Source: Orthonyx spaldingii (Eukaryota; Chordata; Aves; Passeriformes; Orthonychidae). From it: DNA of 64,000 bases. Shown here piece by piece: positions 15,001-30,000 of the stretch. The translations under genes and the position numbers were made by a program. Under the pieces are notes generated by a model. That model made no database searches. It saw only the letters and a list, made by a program, of their open reading frames with translations, and was not told the DNA's origin. The first letter of the stretch is position 1. Each line of letters starts with the position of its first letter. The DNA is taken from NCBI GenBank assembly GCA_013397795.1, contig VZTJ01000753.1, positions 1,321,410-1,385,409 of the forward strand, in the 5' to 3' direction.

Positions 15001-18000
15001 AGTCAGAAGTAAGGTAGGTACAACAACTGGTTTGCTCCACTCCTTTCTGGTTGTATTTAACAAATTGTAGAACATTACCTTTACACCTCACTAACTGAAG
15101 TCAGAGCAATCAAAGAGAATGGCAGAGGAGGACCTCTTCATCCCTGTATAATCTCTCACATCAGAAAAGAAGCAGAGTAATTTTCTTGGTCGACTCAACT
15201 TCAACACAATACATCATGCACATTTCCTACTTTATTTTCTGTCCTGTATTTTGAAGTAATTTGATATATACATTTCCATGATGAATTGCTCAAGAGAATA
15301 CTACAGATCCAGTTTAATTCACTATTGTTACAGTACCTCTCACTCTGGGTACAAGCCATATGAACTCAAACTGAACATATAAACCCCCCTGCACCATTTT
15401 AAGTTGGAGTTTATATTTTTGCTCTTGCTATAAATCAAACAAGATTGAAATATTCTAATTCCCCATCATTGCCTTACAGTAATGATTAGAAAGATAAGCT
15501 GCTAATGCTATCTATCATTTGACACAAGATTTTTTGAACATGTATTACATAAACTAACTCTAGAACAGAACTAGTGAACAAAACAAATGAGTGCACCAGA
15601 ATATAAACTGCTTATCTTAGAACAAATCTTAGAAGGTCACTTAACAGGCTTAATCTAGATATCTAATAGTAAATACTCAGCTTATCTCTGGATATCTAAA
15701 GAGGTTGTATTCCTTACAGATGACCACCATATGAAAGGTAACTGAAAAAAGAGATGGGACTATTTTCAAGTTGTTCGACCTATCAGCAGCTCTGATGGAA
15801 AAATCTATTCACACGAATGAGTTACTATGGTTTGAAATAGCAAGAAACTTGCAAGTGTTTAGGAGCTGTAGTTGATCTTGTACTTGGTTTCCATTAAAAA
15901 ATGTTAAACAATGTGTTAGCTGAAATCACTGGCATGATTTACTTGACATTTATGATGTTATTACAGCAAATGAGATGTTGCTTATCAGGTAAACCAGAGT
16001 ATCTGTGCAAGTGTTCCTTGCCTATTACATGTGTTTTTCTATCTGTTCTCAGCATTAAAGAATCAACTCCCCCATTAAGCTCAATACAAGGAAATCCAAC
16101 TCCTAGCTTGACTCTGGATACAAGATGCTATACTACCACTAATTCTTCAAAATGCTGCTCTTGAGGCATGAAGAAGTTTCCAAAAGAGATACAACTGAGT
16201 GAAATTCTTGCAGAAAAGATACTAAGGGCAATTACATTTAAAGGAATTTTTTTTTTTTTCATTAGAATTGCACTAAAACACAAAACATCAAAGAACCCAA
16301 AGGCATTTGGGAAGTAAAATAAGCAAATTCCAAAGGTCTGCAGAAGAAACATTTCATGCAGTCACACACCAGAAAGTGGGATTTCTTTTAAAGCTGCAGA
16401 AAATAAGAGGAATAATCACGTTGCTTCATATTTTGAGGTCAGAGGTTTTAAAAATCACTATTATCCGTAAAGACTGCTGTAAAACTGTGTTAAATGTGTT
16501 TTCAATATAGACACTAACTGAAGAATGAAAGGGATATCATAATGCTATTTGTCCTCCTTTAAAATGAACTTAAGTGAAATTCCAGATGACAATCATTTGA
16601 GCAGTTGGGTGGAGGTGGATTACAAGAAATACTGCTTAGCCTAACAGTTCATAGCACTTGTCACCACGAATAAACCACAGAGCGCATTTAAAAAACTAAG
16701 CAGCACATTTGGCATTTCTGAGACTAATGCTGGAGGGCAGCTATTTCGCTGAAGTGGGATGCTGGTTTTGACACTACACTTGATAGTCCGAGAAGAGACT
16801 AAGTTACCACATTCACTTCAGCTAGACAGAACTTAATCTTTGATAGTTTAAGGGTATGGTTTGGTTGTCACCACAGGTCAACTATACCAAGAACAACCAT
16901 TGTGAGCTTTGTGACACGGAGTATCTCTTTTAGTGGTTACACCTATAAGATACCTTCATTTTGTTGATAAAGTACAATTTTTATCTCCACAAGCTATTAA
17001 TTGCCTGATACATCTCTTGATAGTCATAGATTTTGTAAGACTCAAAGTAGGATACAATTCAAGACTCTACACTCTAATTTACAAGGTAAGTGGTACAGAA
17101 GAAAGAATAAAAAACACACGTGGCTCACCTTCACCAGTAACTCTTTTCTGGCTAATGAACTGCAGCTTCAAATGAAACAAATGCTGTGGAATGATTTGTG
17201 CCTCTTTACTGATTTAATGGCACCAACATAATCGAAGATTTTCATTCGACCATTTCAGGTGACACAAAAAACACTGTCAGTTGAAGCAAACAGTTTGTAA
17301 GGCAGATTTCATTTAACCATAAATCTCATAAATTATAGGCAGAAATCAAAACCCTTCATATAATACTGACATCAACACTGACAAACCTGATCTATTAATT
17401 GCAGTGCTCTGCCTTGAACAACCAAAATACAAACCAACTGTGCCTTACATATGGATACCACTGTTGGTGCTACTACTGATGAGAACCACTCTGAAAACTG
17501 ACCTACCATGAAAAATGAAACAGGTATATTTAGGATCATTTGATGGGTAAGTATGCTAAGCTATTATGAAAGTCACTAAGCAGCTTTAGTCCTCCATCAG
17601 GTGCTTCCCATGGCACATGGAAATTATAGTAGGCTTGCACTGGTATAAGTGAAAGCTTTAGCAAAAATGCACTGGAAAATTAATTTGTGCAAAAAAGAAG
17701 CTCTTGCTATGAGGAATACATAGTGAGGATTAAAAGGTGTAAGAACAGTGAGTAGTTTCTTCAAAAATGTATAGATACATGAAGCTATGAACATCACTGA
17801 TACCTCAACATCATCCACAAAATTTACATTTTGTTTCAAAACCCACATTGTTTATAATGGGATTTTGAGATTTGACTGAGACTTTTTCCCCTTTTGTTCA
17901 TAGGCTTGGGTTGGAAAGGACCTTAAAGATCATCTAATCCAACCCCACTGCCACGGCAAAGGACACCTTCTGCTAGATGTGAAGCTATTGTTTTCTCATC

Positions 18001-21000
18001 AAATAAAGCTATTTCAATGTGACTAAGTTTTGAAGTCTAAAAGTGTGCCACTTGACTCATTCCTCAGGAAGACTGTAGCATTGTTCCCAACAGTTACTGA
18101 ACACTGGAAGAATCAAAGGTGGGGCTTACACTGACATCACAGCAGCATTTCCTCTCCTAACAACCTGAATTTTTCTGCCTGAAAAATATGTATCTGCAGG
18201 AAGCACATAAGTGCAAGAAACCACCCACTCTCCTTAAGGAAGTTTTATTCCTCTACGTTGTAAAACTAAGGTACTGAGTTAAAGAGAGGATTAAAAGACC
18301 TCAACATTCACTACATTTTGCATAAGTAGATATCCATTTTAGGTAATTACAAACAAAAAAAAAAAGGAAAAGCATACTGAGAAATGCTTTCAGTAGCTGA
18401 GAGTTATTTTTGGTGACAGGAAATCTTAATAAAACCATTAAAAACACAAAAAACCCTGCCCTCCTACTCACTTAAATTCATTTGCAGTTTTAGCAGCATA
18501 AGGTTTCAAAATGTCACCCTCAGATAGAGGCCTAATATTTCTCATCTTGAATGAATCAAAGTGTGAAATCCAACACAAGTTTAGTTTTGTTGTAATCTAA
18601 TACCATCACATTTCCACAGAATTTGATATAGAGACTATCGCTCCAAATGACAGAAAATCATTAACTGAAGAAAATAATTAATACACCACAAAATTCTTTC
18701 ATGCACCTTGCTGATACTGAATTGTTTTATCTGACTGTATACCACTCATCCAGTGTAAACAAATTCTCCACACCACCAAATAACACTTTAACTTGAGAAG
18801 CAGTGCTTTTCCAAAAGTTGCAGAGTATCCACAAAGAGGCTTCTGACCAATACTGTAAAAACAATGCCCCAATTATTCTTTAAGCAAATATTCCTTGGGT
18901 CTATAGCAAGGTTTCTTACCCAGTAACATTTCACTTTATTTCCAAACTAGCTTGAAAAGAAAAAAGTTCCTGAAAACCCCTGGCTGTTTCTTCAGTTAAA
19001 AAGAACTTAGAAGCAGAACTGATTTTACATTTTGAAAGCTGTTTAAAAAAGCACAAGAGTTCAATGCATCTTTTCTCCTCATGTCAATAGACTGTTAATC
19101 TGTCAACAAACTTTTGAGAAAAGCTCTTTCATCTTTGAACTTTTAAAAAAAAGTCACAGGATTTGACAGAAATACCCAGACTCCTTTAGATACCAGGTCC
19201 TGGAAATGTAGTTTTCATCCTTTAAGCACATTTTGAATAATTACAACTGTGTATAGTCAAGCTCAGTAGTACAGCTATGCAAAAAAATAAATCAATCTAG
19301 GAGTGCAAGACTTAATACAAGCTGTCTTTAATATAATGAAACCAAATCCCACGACACAAAGGTGATGGATGGAAAAATTGGCAGAGTCAAAAGAAAGCAT
19401 CTTTTTTATTGGTCATGTTTTTTGCACTTCAGCTCAGTGAAATCACTTAGCAGCTTCCAGCCCAGACAGCGCAGGAAGAGATGACACACAAGAGTTCTCA
19501 AATAAAACCCTTCAATGTCTCTCCCTGTCTCAGGGAAGAAACAGTACCGAGAACCACACAAGAAACAGTTAAAATAGCAGCACTCTTTTTTAAAACCTTC
19601 ACTTATTTGTATGGAGGAGTCGTGAACAAAAGTCAAAATTTTCAGTCAAATACTAAACTGGGCAAAACATTTTGAAGACAAAGAGAAAATAGTAGTGTTC
19701 TGTTTTCACTAACTATAATTAACTCTTATTTTCTTTACTAAGGGTCTTATGCTCTCCCCAGGAATCCATCTGAGAAAAAAATGACACCTTTAATCGTTTT
19801 AGGTAAAGAGGCAGTTTAGTATTTTACATCATAGAAATGAACCTTTACAGTTCCAACATAACCAAAATGTTAGACTTAAGATTTTATTCTATGAAATACC
19901 AAAGCTTCACGTGCAATTTGCTAGAAAGAACACAGATATAGTACTAGAAAAGTGACATGTATATAAACTGTATGTCACTAGATAAGTGCCAAGTATATCA
20001 ACACACCAAGACTGGAAGAAAAAAAGCATCCCTTCTAAGAAATCAGTGTTTCATTCATAGAACACTACTTCTAAATTGTAGGACTTCTGCCTATGCCTAA
20101 TATAAAGCAATGTGAGGCTTGGGACTACTTGATCAGGTCAGGTAAAACTTCAGAATTCAACCAATTCAACTCAACTGCAATAAGATTTCATGCAATATAT
20201 ACCTTATTAAAAGAGTACATTGAAGATGAAAGCAAATGTATCATTTTCCTCATTTTAACTACAAAGCTACTACTATCAACGTGGCATTAGAGAAACCACA
20301 TGATTTTCTATTTCTTTTCAAATAAAGTTTAGTTACAGTTGATGCTATCACAAAACAAAGCAACGAAGACACAAAAAGCCACCATTATAGTTGCAACCCA
20401 AAATATATACGTGACAAACTATTTAATTACAGACTCCATTAAAAATGTGTCTATCTTAAATGAACTGGACAATTGAAAGACTCTAAGCCAGTTGTGATGA
20501 ATATTTTCTCTTTTTTTCTTTTTCTTGCTCAGCTTTTTCAGTTGTCATTTGCTGTATAGTAACTCACTCAACCTTCATTTTGGATTAGGTAAGGATTTTC
20601 AAAGTACGTACATGCTAGGTTTTTACTTCTCTCTTTCTTGTCCAGTGTCATGTGATTATCAAAAAAGTGTTTTGACTCAAAGGCAACACACCTGATAACA
20701 GAAAGACCCATGAGTTTGCTCAAATTAAACAACTCATCAATGAAACACAGGAAGAGCTTCTGGAGAGGATCTAAGTGCCAGCTGTGGCTACCTCAAATTC
20801 AAGTTTACTAACTGGTCCACCAAGAGCAGCATTATTCCTCTGATCCTCAGCTCCCACTGTGGTGTGAACATGACGTGAGCTGCTAGTTTCCTTGGTCCAT
20901 AGCAAGCAATATTCACACTCCTAGCCTGATATTTCTCTTACAAAAAAACACACAAACAGTTGGGCATTAAATACTTTCTGAGAGAGGATGAGGATATCTC

Positions 21001-24000
21001 AAGGCATTATTAGAGCTATTCATTCTCCCTTCCTCAAACCTGTGATCTCACCCAGGCTCTGCTAGGTGCTATAACTGTGAACCTTCAACCAAGCTTTTCA
21101 AAAAAAGCTTAAGGTTTGACTGTATGCAAAAGGTCAACTGCATACTCACATTCCCTAGATACAAATTACACATCCTTAAACTGACTACAAGATACAATGT
21201 ATGTCTTTTAGGTAGTGTATCTCCATTATTTTTTTTTTAGCTTTGTCTCCCTTTCAGGTCTGTGTAAAAGCAGTGATACAGACATCAGACTCCTTGCTGT
21301 TAAAAAAGAATTAATTCACACCACAATTCTGTTCAATAAGTTGAGTCTGCAGTGTTCTTTCCTCAGGATATTAATCTTTCTAAAAGCATTCTTGCTCTTC
21401 TTCACTGTTACCATCTAATAGCAGTAATTACTTCTTGTTCAGTGTTATCAGATGTCACAGGTATTAAATGACTTTTTTTTGTCATTGGATTGAAGTATCT
21501 AAAGAAGATTTTCTTTAAGAAGCAATCACTGACAAAAGGAAGCACATGAGCTCTGGTTTATACAGCCATGTTTGCAAAGACAGATAAAGCAGATGTGCCC
21601 ACAAACATAAACAGTCATTAAGGTCAGAAAACTGCATCTGCAGAGCTAACAGCGCATCCCTTCTATTTGTGACTCCTGTCGAAACATAGTGACTCAGAGG
21701 CTGCATTCACATGCCAACCTTCTTCCACAGCATCATGCAAATGATATATTTAATAACTGGAGCTAACTGAATTATCAGTCTTTACTAGATTGGCCTGGAT
21801 TTTTGTTATAAAGGGAACTACACTACCATCATTATATACGGGATATCATGACTGGAAGACAAAATGGGGTCCTAAGGACAATCCGGAAAGCACAGCAGAA
21901 AATAAACATTAGGATTTTTTATTATATATATGCATTCACAGTATATCTTCATCAATTGAAATTTAATCACCTTTTTACAATTTAGAGGAAAAGGCAGGTT
22001 TTAGGGTAGTTAAGCCATGTATCATCAGTACCATGAAGATAACCTATCAGTTATAATAGCTCCTATAAAATACCAGAGTGAAATTGCAATAAGCCTAGAA
22101 AATGGGCTACAAATCCCAGATATGCTCAAGCAAGCACTGAACCAAAAATAAAAATAGGTAGATAGGAAACCAAGAACTAGACAGCATTCATCTAATTCAC
22201 GACCACTAACACCAGAGATCACAGGCCAAGGTTTTAAAGCATCTTATTCAGTTTCAAATGGCAATTATTGGACAGGAACTTCAATTACAAAAACCCTGCC
22301 TCTTCAAAATGAGTGAAATTTCTGGCAGTTCTTTTCTATTCTCTCCCCATATAATAACTCTTACATTTCTCAGAAGCAATTTATGTTGTTTAGGCAACTT
22401 AAATTTGAAAACATTTAATGTTCTTAAATAACAAAGAATATTCTTGTTGCAGTATTTATTGTCCTGGCTTATGTTTACTACATCTGATCAAGGATGTCCC
22501 ACATTCTCTTCCTCTTCCAAACGTTTTTCTTATATAAGAAAGGAATAGACTGGGCTATAATTAATACATTTTAGCATTTAAATTTAAAAAGTCAAATTTC
22601 TCATCATGCCCTTCTCCAAAGAAAAATTTCAAAAAAATTTATTAGAAAATTATTTTAGAAAAAATCTGGGCTAAAATCCAATTATTAGATTGCACAGAAA
22701 TGCAAGGAGAGTTGAATTTTTTCCTCCACTTACAAACATTGCTCCTAGGGGTTTAGGTACTAAAAAACCCCAACATCTCATTTGTAGTTCCAGACTTAGA
22801 ACAAAGTCCAAAGGAATGCATGATGTCTACGGCAAGTACATGGATAACCTGCTTTAATTTTTTTGTATACACCCTTTTCCCCTGACCACACAGATGTAAA
22901 CCAAACAAAAGAAAAGAAGAATATATTTTTCAAAGCAGATTTTTGGGATAAAAAATTACCTGAATTGTACCATAATGCATCCTGGAATATTTTTATTATC
23001 AGAAAAAATAAATTTGGTTGGTTTTCATCGCAAAAGAGAAGTATGTTTTTTATATATTGACATAAAATACATACTGAAAATGGTAACTTATATACATACA
23101 CCTGCACTGAAAACCTTTTTCTTTGCTTAGTTCAAAAGAAGTACGGTGAAACAGTATCAGACTTTTGCAGAGGGATGAGTCAGAATATTTAAAAAAAGCA
23201 AACACACACTCAGGCAACAGTGGCACCGAGTCTTACAGTTCCATTACCCATCTACAACATCAAGTAACAAGCATGAGAGGAATATGTTTTTTTTAAAAAC
23301 CTCTCAGAACAGTGCACATGAGCTTACAAAAATGAAAACACCTACCAGTGCATTCTGGTTTCCTGAAGTCTTTTTTATGTTTCTTGCTGGCATTCCATGA
23401 AGATGACTACATCTACTCTGGAAACCTACAAAAAAGTACAAGTTGATCTACGAACATTTTCTCCGCTGTGGAACCAACAAAATTCACCATTACATACCAA
23501 TCTATCAATATGAATGCTGTTAAACACAACCATCTTATTGTCAAACACTATACTGGTGAAAACAAAGAGCACAGAATGGGAAAAGTGAGAGAAAATGAAA
23601 GAATAAATTGTCATGAAAATTAACATTTCTGCAGCTATTCTTACTGCCATCCTGGATCTATGTGCAGTTGGCTGCATAAGCAGAACATACTGAACTACAG
23701 TAGGAAAGTCATTTTTGGACCACTTACAACTTCCTTATCACTAGGAAACATTAAATCTGACCAAGCTGCAGAGACAAAGTCCTCCAAAGCAATTCCAAGC
23801 ATTCACAGAACAGGCCTCACAAAAGCATTCAACACAATCAGTTTAAAAGTGATTTGACCACTGCTCACATAGAAGGTTTGTATTTGAATGGGAAAGGAGA
23901 TCCTTGTGGCAGAGAAAGGTACAATAAAATTCTTCAGCAGCAAGATGAGGTCTGACAACTTCAATCTTTGGACAAGAGTGCGTTCCTAGCTGTAAATGCG

Positions 24001-27000
24001 ATCCAACACTGGTAGAACTTAGCATTGGTTACACTGGACCCACAGTAGCTGAAAGTACTTTAGAAATAAAGAAAAAGAGTACTTTCTAAACTACAATCTC
24101 AATCCGTGCTCTAAAGGAAACCTATACAAACAATATGGCCTGACCAGAGAGCAAAGCAGATGGTCACAGCCTTTGAATCAATGAACTTCTATTGAATTCT
24201 ACACATTACAGCAGAAGCCAGGCACAAAATGGAATAACAAGTTTCATTTTAAATAGCATTGAAAAATTCACAACAAATAAAAGAGCAGGCTACCAAAATG
24301 AGCTGTTTTCCACCTTTTGGTTTTTCCAATAATTGACTTTGAGCTATTTCTCGCTAATGAGATGTTAAAAATGAAATAGCTCAAGGAAATAAATGGGCAA
24401 CTCCAAGATCTTGTCCATATTTTACATATTTCATATAATCCACAGACATCTTTCAACTGTATCCAGGTGATTCTACAGCTTGCATTTGCTTGATTGCTAC
24501 TTACCTCTCCTCCCTGAGCGGGACATAAGAGGGAAGGTACCAGTTAAGATACTTTCAAAGACTGGGTCAGGCAATTCTCTCTCCAGTTCTGTGGAGTCTT
24601 CTTGCTCCCACCATGGAATGACCCCTGTAATTCCACAGGCTCCACCAGATTCATTTTCATGAAACCAATCACTCTGCTCATCATCACCTGTGGGAGGGCA
24701 GTGTCCCCAAACCCCCAGAAAAGAGGGAGGAGAAGAGAAGATAAAAATCAGATGTTACCATCAATAAATACTCTGACAGAATTATTATTTCTTTTGCTTT
24801 ATAGCTGTATTACAATTACTCCTATACAGCAGTTTTATTTGGAAAATGTTTCTCAATAGCATGACAACCATTGCCATCAATGAAACATCATAAAATGTTA
24901 TGTTTTAAAACCAATTTACAATAGTGAAAACAATAATAAACTAGTTAATCCTTTTGGCAATAACTGTGGGGAAATCCATTTAAGTTACTGCACTTTACAT
25001 ATTAACAAAAAAACAAGCCTTAATCTCCTGCAGGGAATTAAAAGGTATAAAAATGAAACTGGTTCCTTGCAGCTGATAATGGTATATAATTAGCTTAATT
25101 TCATGATTTGTATGGCTAGTAAAAGGGGAAAACAATCATGAACAGATGTGACTAAATGAAGTTAATCTAATTAAGTTCATTTAGAAATAAGTTTTGAAAA
25201 AGTTGATTTTAAATGAAAACTGACAGTATCACATGATTGAGAATTATACTGCATTATAACACAAAGTTGGTCATTTTTACTGACAATATCTATGTAGAAT
25301 TTAAATACTTGGATTTAAATTAAGAAATAAGAGAAGACTGAAAATCGGATCTTAAAATTAGCTCATAAACACACTGGCAACTAAAAATAAATTTTTATGT
25401 TTGTTTTAAAACATGTTCTTTCATACACACCGTCTAGTTTCAGAAGAACAGAAAATGTCTTCAAAAGACATGAGAAGTTTCCTTTCCTCCACCCAAAAAT
25501 TAGATTAGGTGTGTGCTGCACATTTTATTCTACTTCAAACTATCCAAACCATGCCTCGTTATTTCTGCACATAAATTATTTGTTTGACATTTCAATTTTT
25601 ATTTGGAAATAAACTAAGAAAGATACAAATGCAAGATTTGTGAGACACAGATTTCAAGAACAAAAAAGTGTTTCTGCAAAATTTCACTGTCACTCAATGC
25701 CATACTAGGGGAACATAAATGATGAAAACCAAAGCCAAAAGTTCATGAAAAATAAAATCCATCACACTTTCTCCAAATAAATTGTTGCAATGTAAAAATA
25801 TTTGAGATCAAGCACAAGTGGAAATGTCTGTAAACATTCAATCAGGACAAATACTTCAAGAAAATAGAGAATAATTAAAGCCCTTCACTAGTCACTTGCA
25901 GGTGAAATGGAACCCTTATACCTTTAATAATCACTACTGAAAGCAAAATTGGCAGAGGCTACAGAATAGGAACTTTTAGATGGAGAAAGGGGAAAACAAA
26001 GCTGAAAAGAGATACACAGGTCAAAATAAGATTTTAATTTCTTTGCATTCCTGAAGCATTTCAGCCTGCTCTCCCTATTCACTCTAATCCTCATTTATAG
26101 CGATGACATTTCACAAAGGCGTTGTTATAAATGCTTTTCTTTCATGTTTCGAGTTGTACGGGTTTCGCGGTTCGGGTTGTATCAGTTTGAGGTTTATTGT
26201 TGGGTTTGGGTTGCAGAGTTTTAATTCAAAAAGAGGGATGCCATAAGGGTGGGTGTCCAGCAGGTGGTGCTGAGACTAGAAAGGGACTTTGCGAGGGGCC
26301 CACCGGACCCCCCTCCCTTGACTGACAGCAAAGCCGGTCAATCATCGACCGACACTGGGTCACAGCAACAACGAGTCACTCGGCGCCCCATGAGGGGCAA
26401 GGAGGACCCTAGGACACGAGCCAATCCAGGACCCAGTGGCGGGAAAAATGACCCAATAGACTGCGGATTTTGGGGAAAACCGATAAGAACGCATGATGGG
26501 GTGTATTAAAGGAGGAGCCCAGTCTGCTCTGGGTCCTTCTCCTGTGGTGGGCTGCTGCGGGTAGAAGTACCTCTGCGTCGCTGAGGGGAAGGGCTACTCC
26601 CTTCCCGGTGCTCCCTTGCTGGTGTTGCTCGCATTAAAACCAGTTAACCCTTTACGAGTGACTGGCCTCTCTCGCATCCGTAACAGGCATTAACCATTAA
26701 TTCCATCCTCATTTTGTTACAGCCAAGTATGCGCTCTTTGGAGGAACTCTAAGAATACTTAGTAGGGACAGTGGTGGTGGTGGAAGGAGAATCACACCTT
26801 TTATTTAGATTGGTCCGTGGTTCACAATTAAGGCTGAATCCCTTTGTTTTGATTTTCCAAACTTTTATGTTTGCTAAAATTTGTCTTTACATTTTGTCAT
26901 GAGATCTCCAGACACTTTGACTAACAAGAAATACTATCAGGAGCTCAAAAGTAGTCTTCTTACAAATAATTCATCCATGAAGGTAAGCACACAACTCTGA

Positions 27001-30000
27001 AATGGGGTTCCATGATGAGTTCAGGGACAGAAGCTGTAAGAGGCAGGCAGTGCAGTCTTGAAAGAAAGCTACAATTTCAGACTGGGTTGGTGGAATGTGC
27101 TATAAGGCAAAGAGAAGCTATGGAAGGAAGCTGGTATCTTTGCTATATACCCAATAGCAGTTCTTTGGGAAAAAAATATACAATTACTTTTCCTTTTTGT
27201 GCACCAGGAATATTAGTATGTTATGCAATTATCTGTTAAGATACCTTAATTTTTACACTATTATGCACTTCCCTAAGCACTTATGTTGCTTACAGCCACA
27301 GGCAGACTTCACATCTGAACCTCTTAGTCTTTTTCCACATGACAGCAGGATCCAGATATACCTGGGTTTTAGCTTCCTTGTCTGTGAAATTAAACAACTG
27401 AATTCCCTAAATATTTTAAATAATATTATCACCTTGAGGCAAGTATAAGCCTATTACTACTATTCTTATCCAGGTGAGAGCACTCACAGGTATTTTGCTT
27501 ACCAGCTGCTCCACCCTGAAGGGATGCCTTTTTCAAAGAGTCAGGGAACACCACTGCATTTAATCAATTCCCCACCTCAAACACACAGGCAATAAAATAC
27601 AGAGGCCTCCCCACTCAAGAGTTTGGTAACCAAACACTTGGATTTTATCTTACTTAATTTGCAGCTCTCAAAAGGCAGCACAGTATTCATAGCAAATGTG
27701 ATCTTAGGAATACTAAAAACTCAAAGCAACATTTTTGACTTCCAAAGATTCACTACGCTGTCCTTTTCTCCTAGGATGCTGATTCAGCACAGGACTACAG
27801 CAAATTATTCTATTTTTCCAAGATACAGGAAAGGTAAAGACCTCCAGATCTCCAAAAATAGAGCCCATGCATCCTCCTAAACACATTTTTAAAACACATC
27901 AAACTTGTGTGTAATGCTAATGCTTCAAGGAATTACTTCAAAGTAATTTACATTGAATTATAACTGCACTGATCAGTACAATAGAGTCAATTTAAAGCTC
28001 AGAAATGTCAGCTTCAATCCTAAACTTTCAACGCCAGTTTCTGGCTTAATTTGTTTAGTTATTTTTAGCCTATCCCCTCCCTACAATTACTGTTTCCCTA
28101 GATTTCACTCTATATTATTGTGTCTACATATTTATCTAAATACTACTTCACGTTAAATTCCTTGCCTCCTTCTTTAAGAAGATTACAATATCATTTATGT
28201 GGGCTTCTAGTGGTCTCTCTATGAACACAGACACCTTCTGCATCACCATCAGTTCCATGTTCAGAAAAGCTTCACCTGAATCTTATTTTAGCTAAAGCAG
28301 TGCAGGTTTACAACAAACTTTCCACTGCACACAAGAGGAGAGTTTTACCCCTCTTCCTGTTTTATTACAAAATGGCCAGACCAGGCTCAATAGTAGTGAG
28401 TACATGCTTGCCTATAACAACCACAACAGATTTGGAGAGGTTACTGTGAGAAGTTTGGCATCAGCATCCTACAAACACCACATGATCCTGTGCCGCTCAG
28501 TTATCCACCAACCTGCACACAGAGAGCAAGAGCACAGGGCCTGTGAATACCCCAGGATTTTAGGCTCATTTCCATGACCAGTGTACCCCTTTCTAGGTAA
28601 AAAAAAACCCTACTGTTAACAGCTGTAATAATCATTTAGAGATATCAGGATATTCACTGTAACACAACCAGGGAGATTGAGGAAAGCAGAAGCTGAAGTT
28701 ACCCATTTGCAGAGGAACATTGCATCTTGCTCTTTGTGCTCTACAGAGCTACCTTGACAAAACATATACATATACAAGGTGTACTATATAAATATTTAGG
28801 ATTTCAACTACTCAGGTCACCTGCAGCAACTTCATATTATTTCTTTTTCACTTGCAAAGACTATAAACTTATTTGCCACCACAGTTCAAGCCTAGTGTGA
28901 CTTCACTTTGCATTGCACACTCCATTTCTACATGGAGAAACACACCCTGTCACCTGCAGTTGCTGACATGCTGTACAAGGTCCAAATTAGTTCCTCACTA
29001 GAATTCTTATACTGAATCAGTACTGGGTCATCTTCATAAAGGACACAGTAATGAATATATGTTTAATCGTAAAATAATGAACAGCTATCTTTAAACGCTT
29101 AGCCACATCCACAGTGGAACTCTGACATTCCCTGACCTTCCCCAATTTTAACTGTTTAACACTGTATTAACATAATATTCCTTCCTACTTGCTTAGATAT
29201 TAAAGGACATTTCAAGTGCTGCATGCAATGATTTAAGAGGTCTTAAGCCAACGTTGAATTTTCCCAAGTGTACAAGTGTAGATGAACCAGGAATACACAC
29301 TATGTTTTATTTGTATACCCATGCTATAAAGCTCATTAAAGAACATACTTGCAATTTAACTATTTCTTCCCCCAAAACAGGGTATCATCCACTAGTGTCT
29401 GAATAACAATGCTTTTGTTAAAATCGTGTTGAAAGCTTAACTTGTAAAGAGCCTTTGTAAAGCAGACCTGTGAAGTGTCTTGAAACTGCAGGAGATCCCA
29501 CTAGTTAGGCCTGTCATAGGGTTGTATTTTATTTTGCAATGCAAAACTAGGCATTTGGGTTCAAAGTTCTTCTTGCAAAATTTTTCTACACCAGACATCA
29601 CATTGCTTATCATTAAAGTTTTTAATAATTGCAAAACAGCCATGAAAATACTACTAGGAACAAAAGGAAAAAAAGAGGAAGAAAAAGGAAAGTCATAAGG
29701 ATTTTTCATACATAAGCTTCAGCTGCTCTTCAGGTCTTTCCATTACTTTGTTAACAGCCTCTCCTACCTCCATACTCAACATCTTGATAGAATCACAGTA
29801 TTTTGGGTTTTTTCCTAACTATTAAATCTTACCCCTAAACTGCCCAATGTGAAAACCTCTGAAGAAAATACAACCCATAAGTCACTTGAGGTTTGTTAAT
29901 AGTTCAGCAGCTTTCTTTTTCCCTGACTGTTCCATCACTAAACATTTTCCACGATCTTTAAGCTTTTCCCGACTAACTCTTCATGGTTAGTTCTGTTTCA

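Larger units (their letters stand above)
1..23345 (-). other. GPATCH2: GPATCH2 intron 5 (or introns 5 and beyond), no further exon found
   Basis: AT-rich sequence with no exon that I can match to the remaining GPATCH2 parts (the HFSPDS segment or the G-patch with NMGWTPGSGLGRDGKG). The only recognisable repeats are a CR1 reverse-transcriptase remnant (7300-7525), a CR1 3' end (17903-17975), a short direct repeat (5452-5511) and a TTA microsatellite (3766-3787). Open frames here are short, unrelated to known proteins and consistent with chance. A small or divergent exon could have been missed. Confidence 0.7.

Noticed and set aside
20770..20900. Minus-strand stretch with a protein-like frame (GAEDQRNNAALGGP)
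   Set aside because: It ends quickly in stops, has no clear splice sites and does not match the remaining GPATCH2 exons.
26249..26509. 86-codon open frame in the LTR
   Set aside because: It lies wholly inside U3 of a solo LTR and matches no protein; it is a consequence of low stop density.
29787..29812. TAGAATCACAG followed by a GGGTT word resembling a CR1 3' end on the minus strand
   Set aside because: Only about 25 bp, with no continuation; too short to call.
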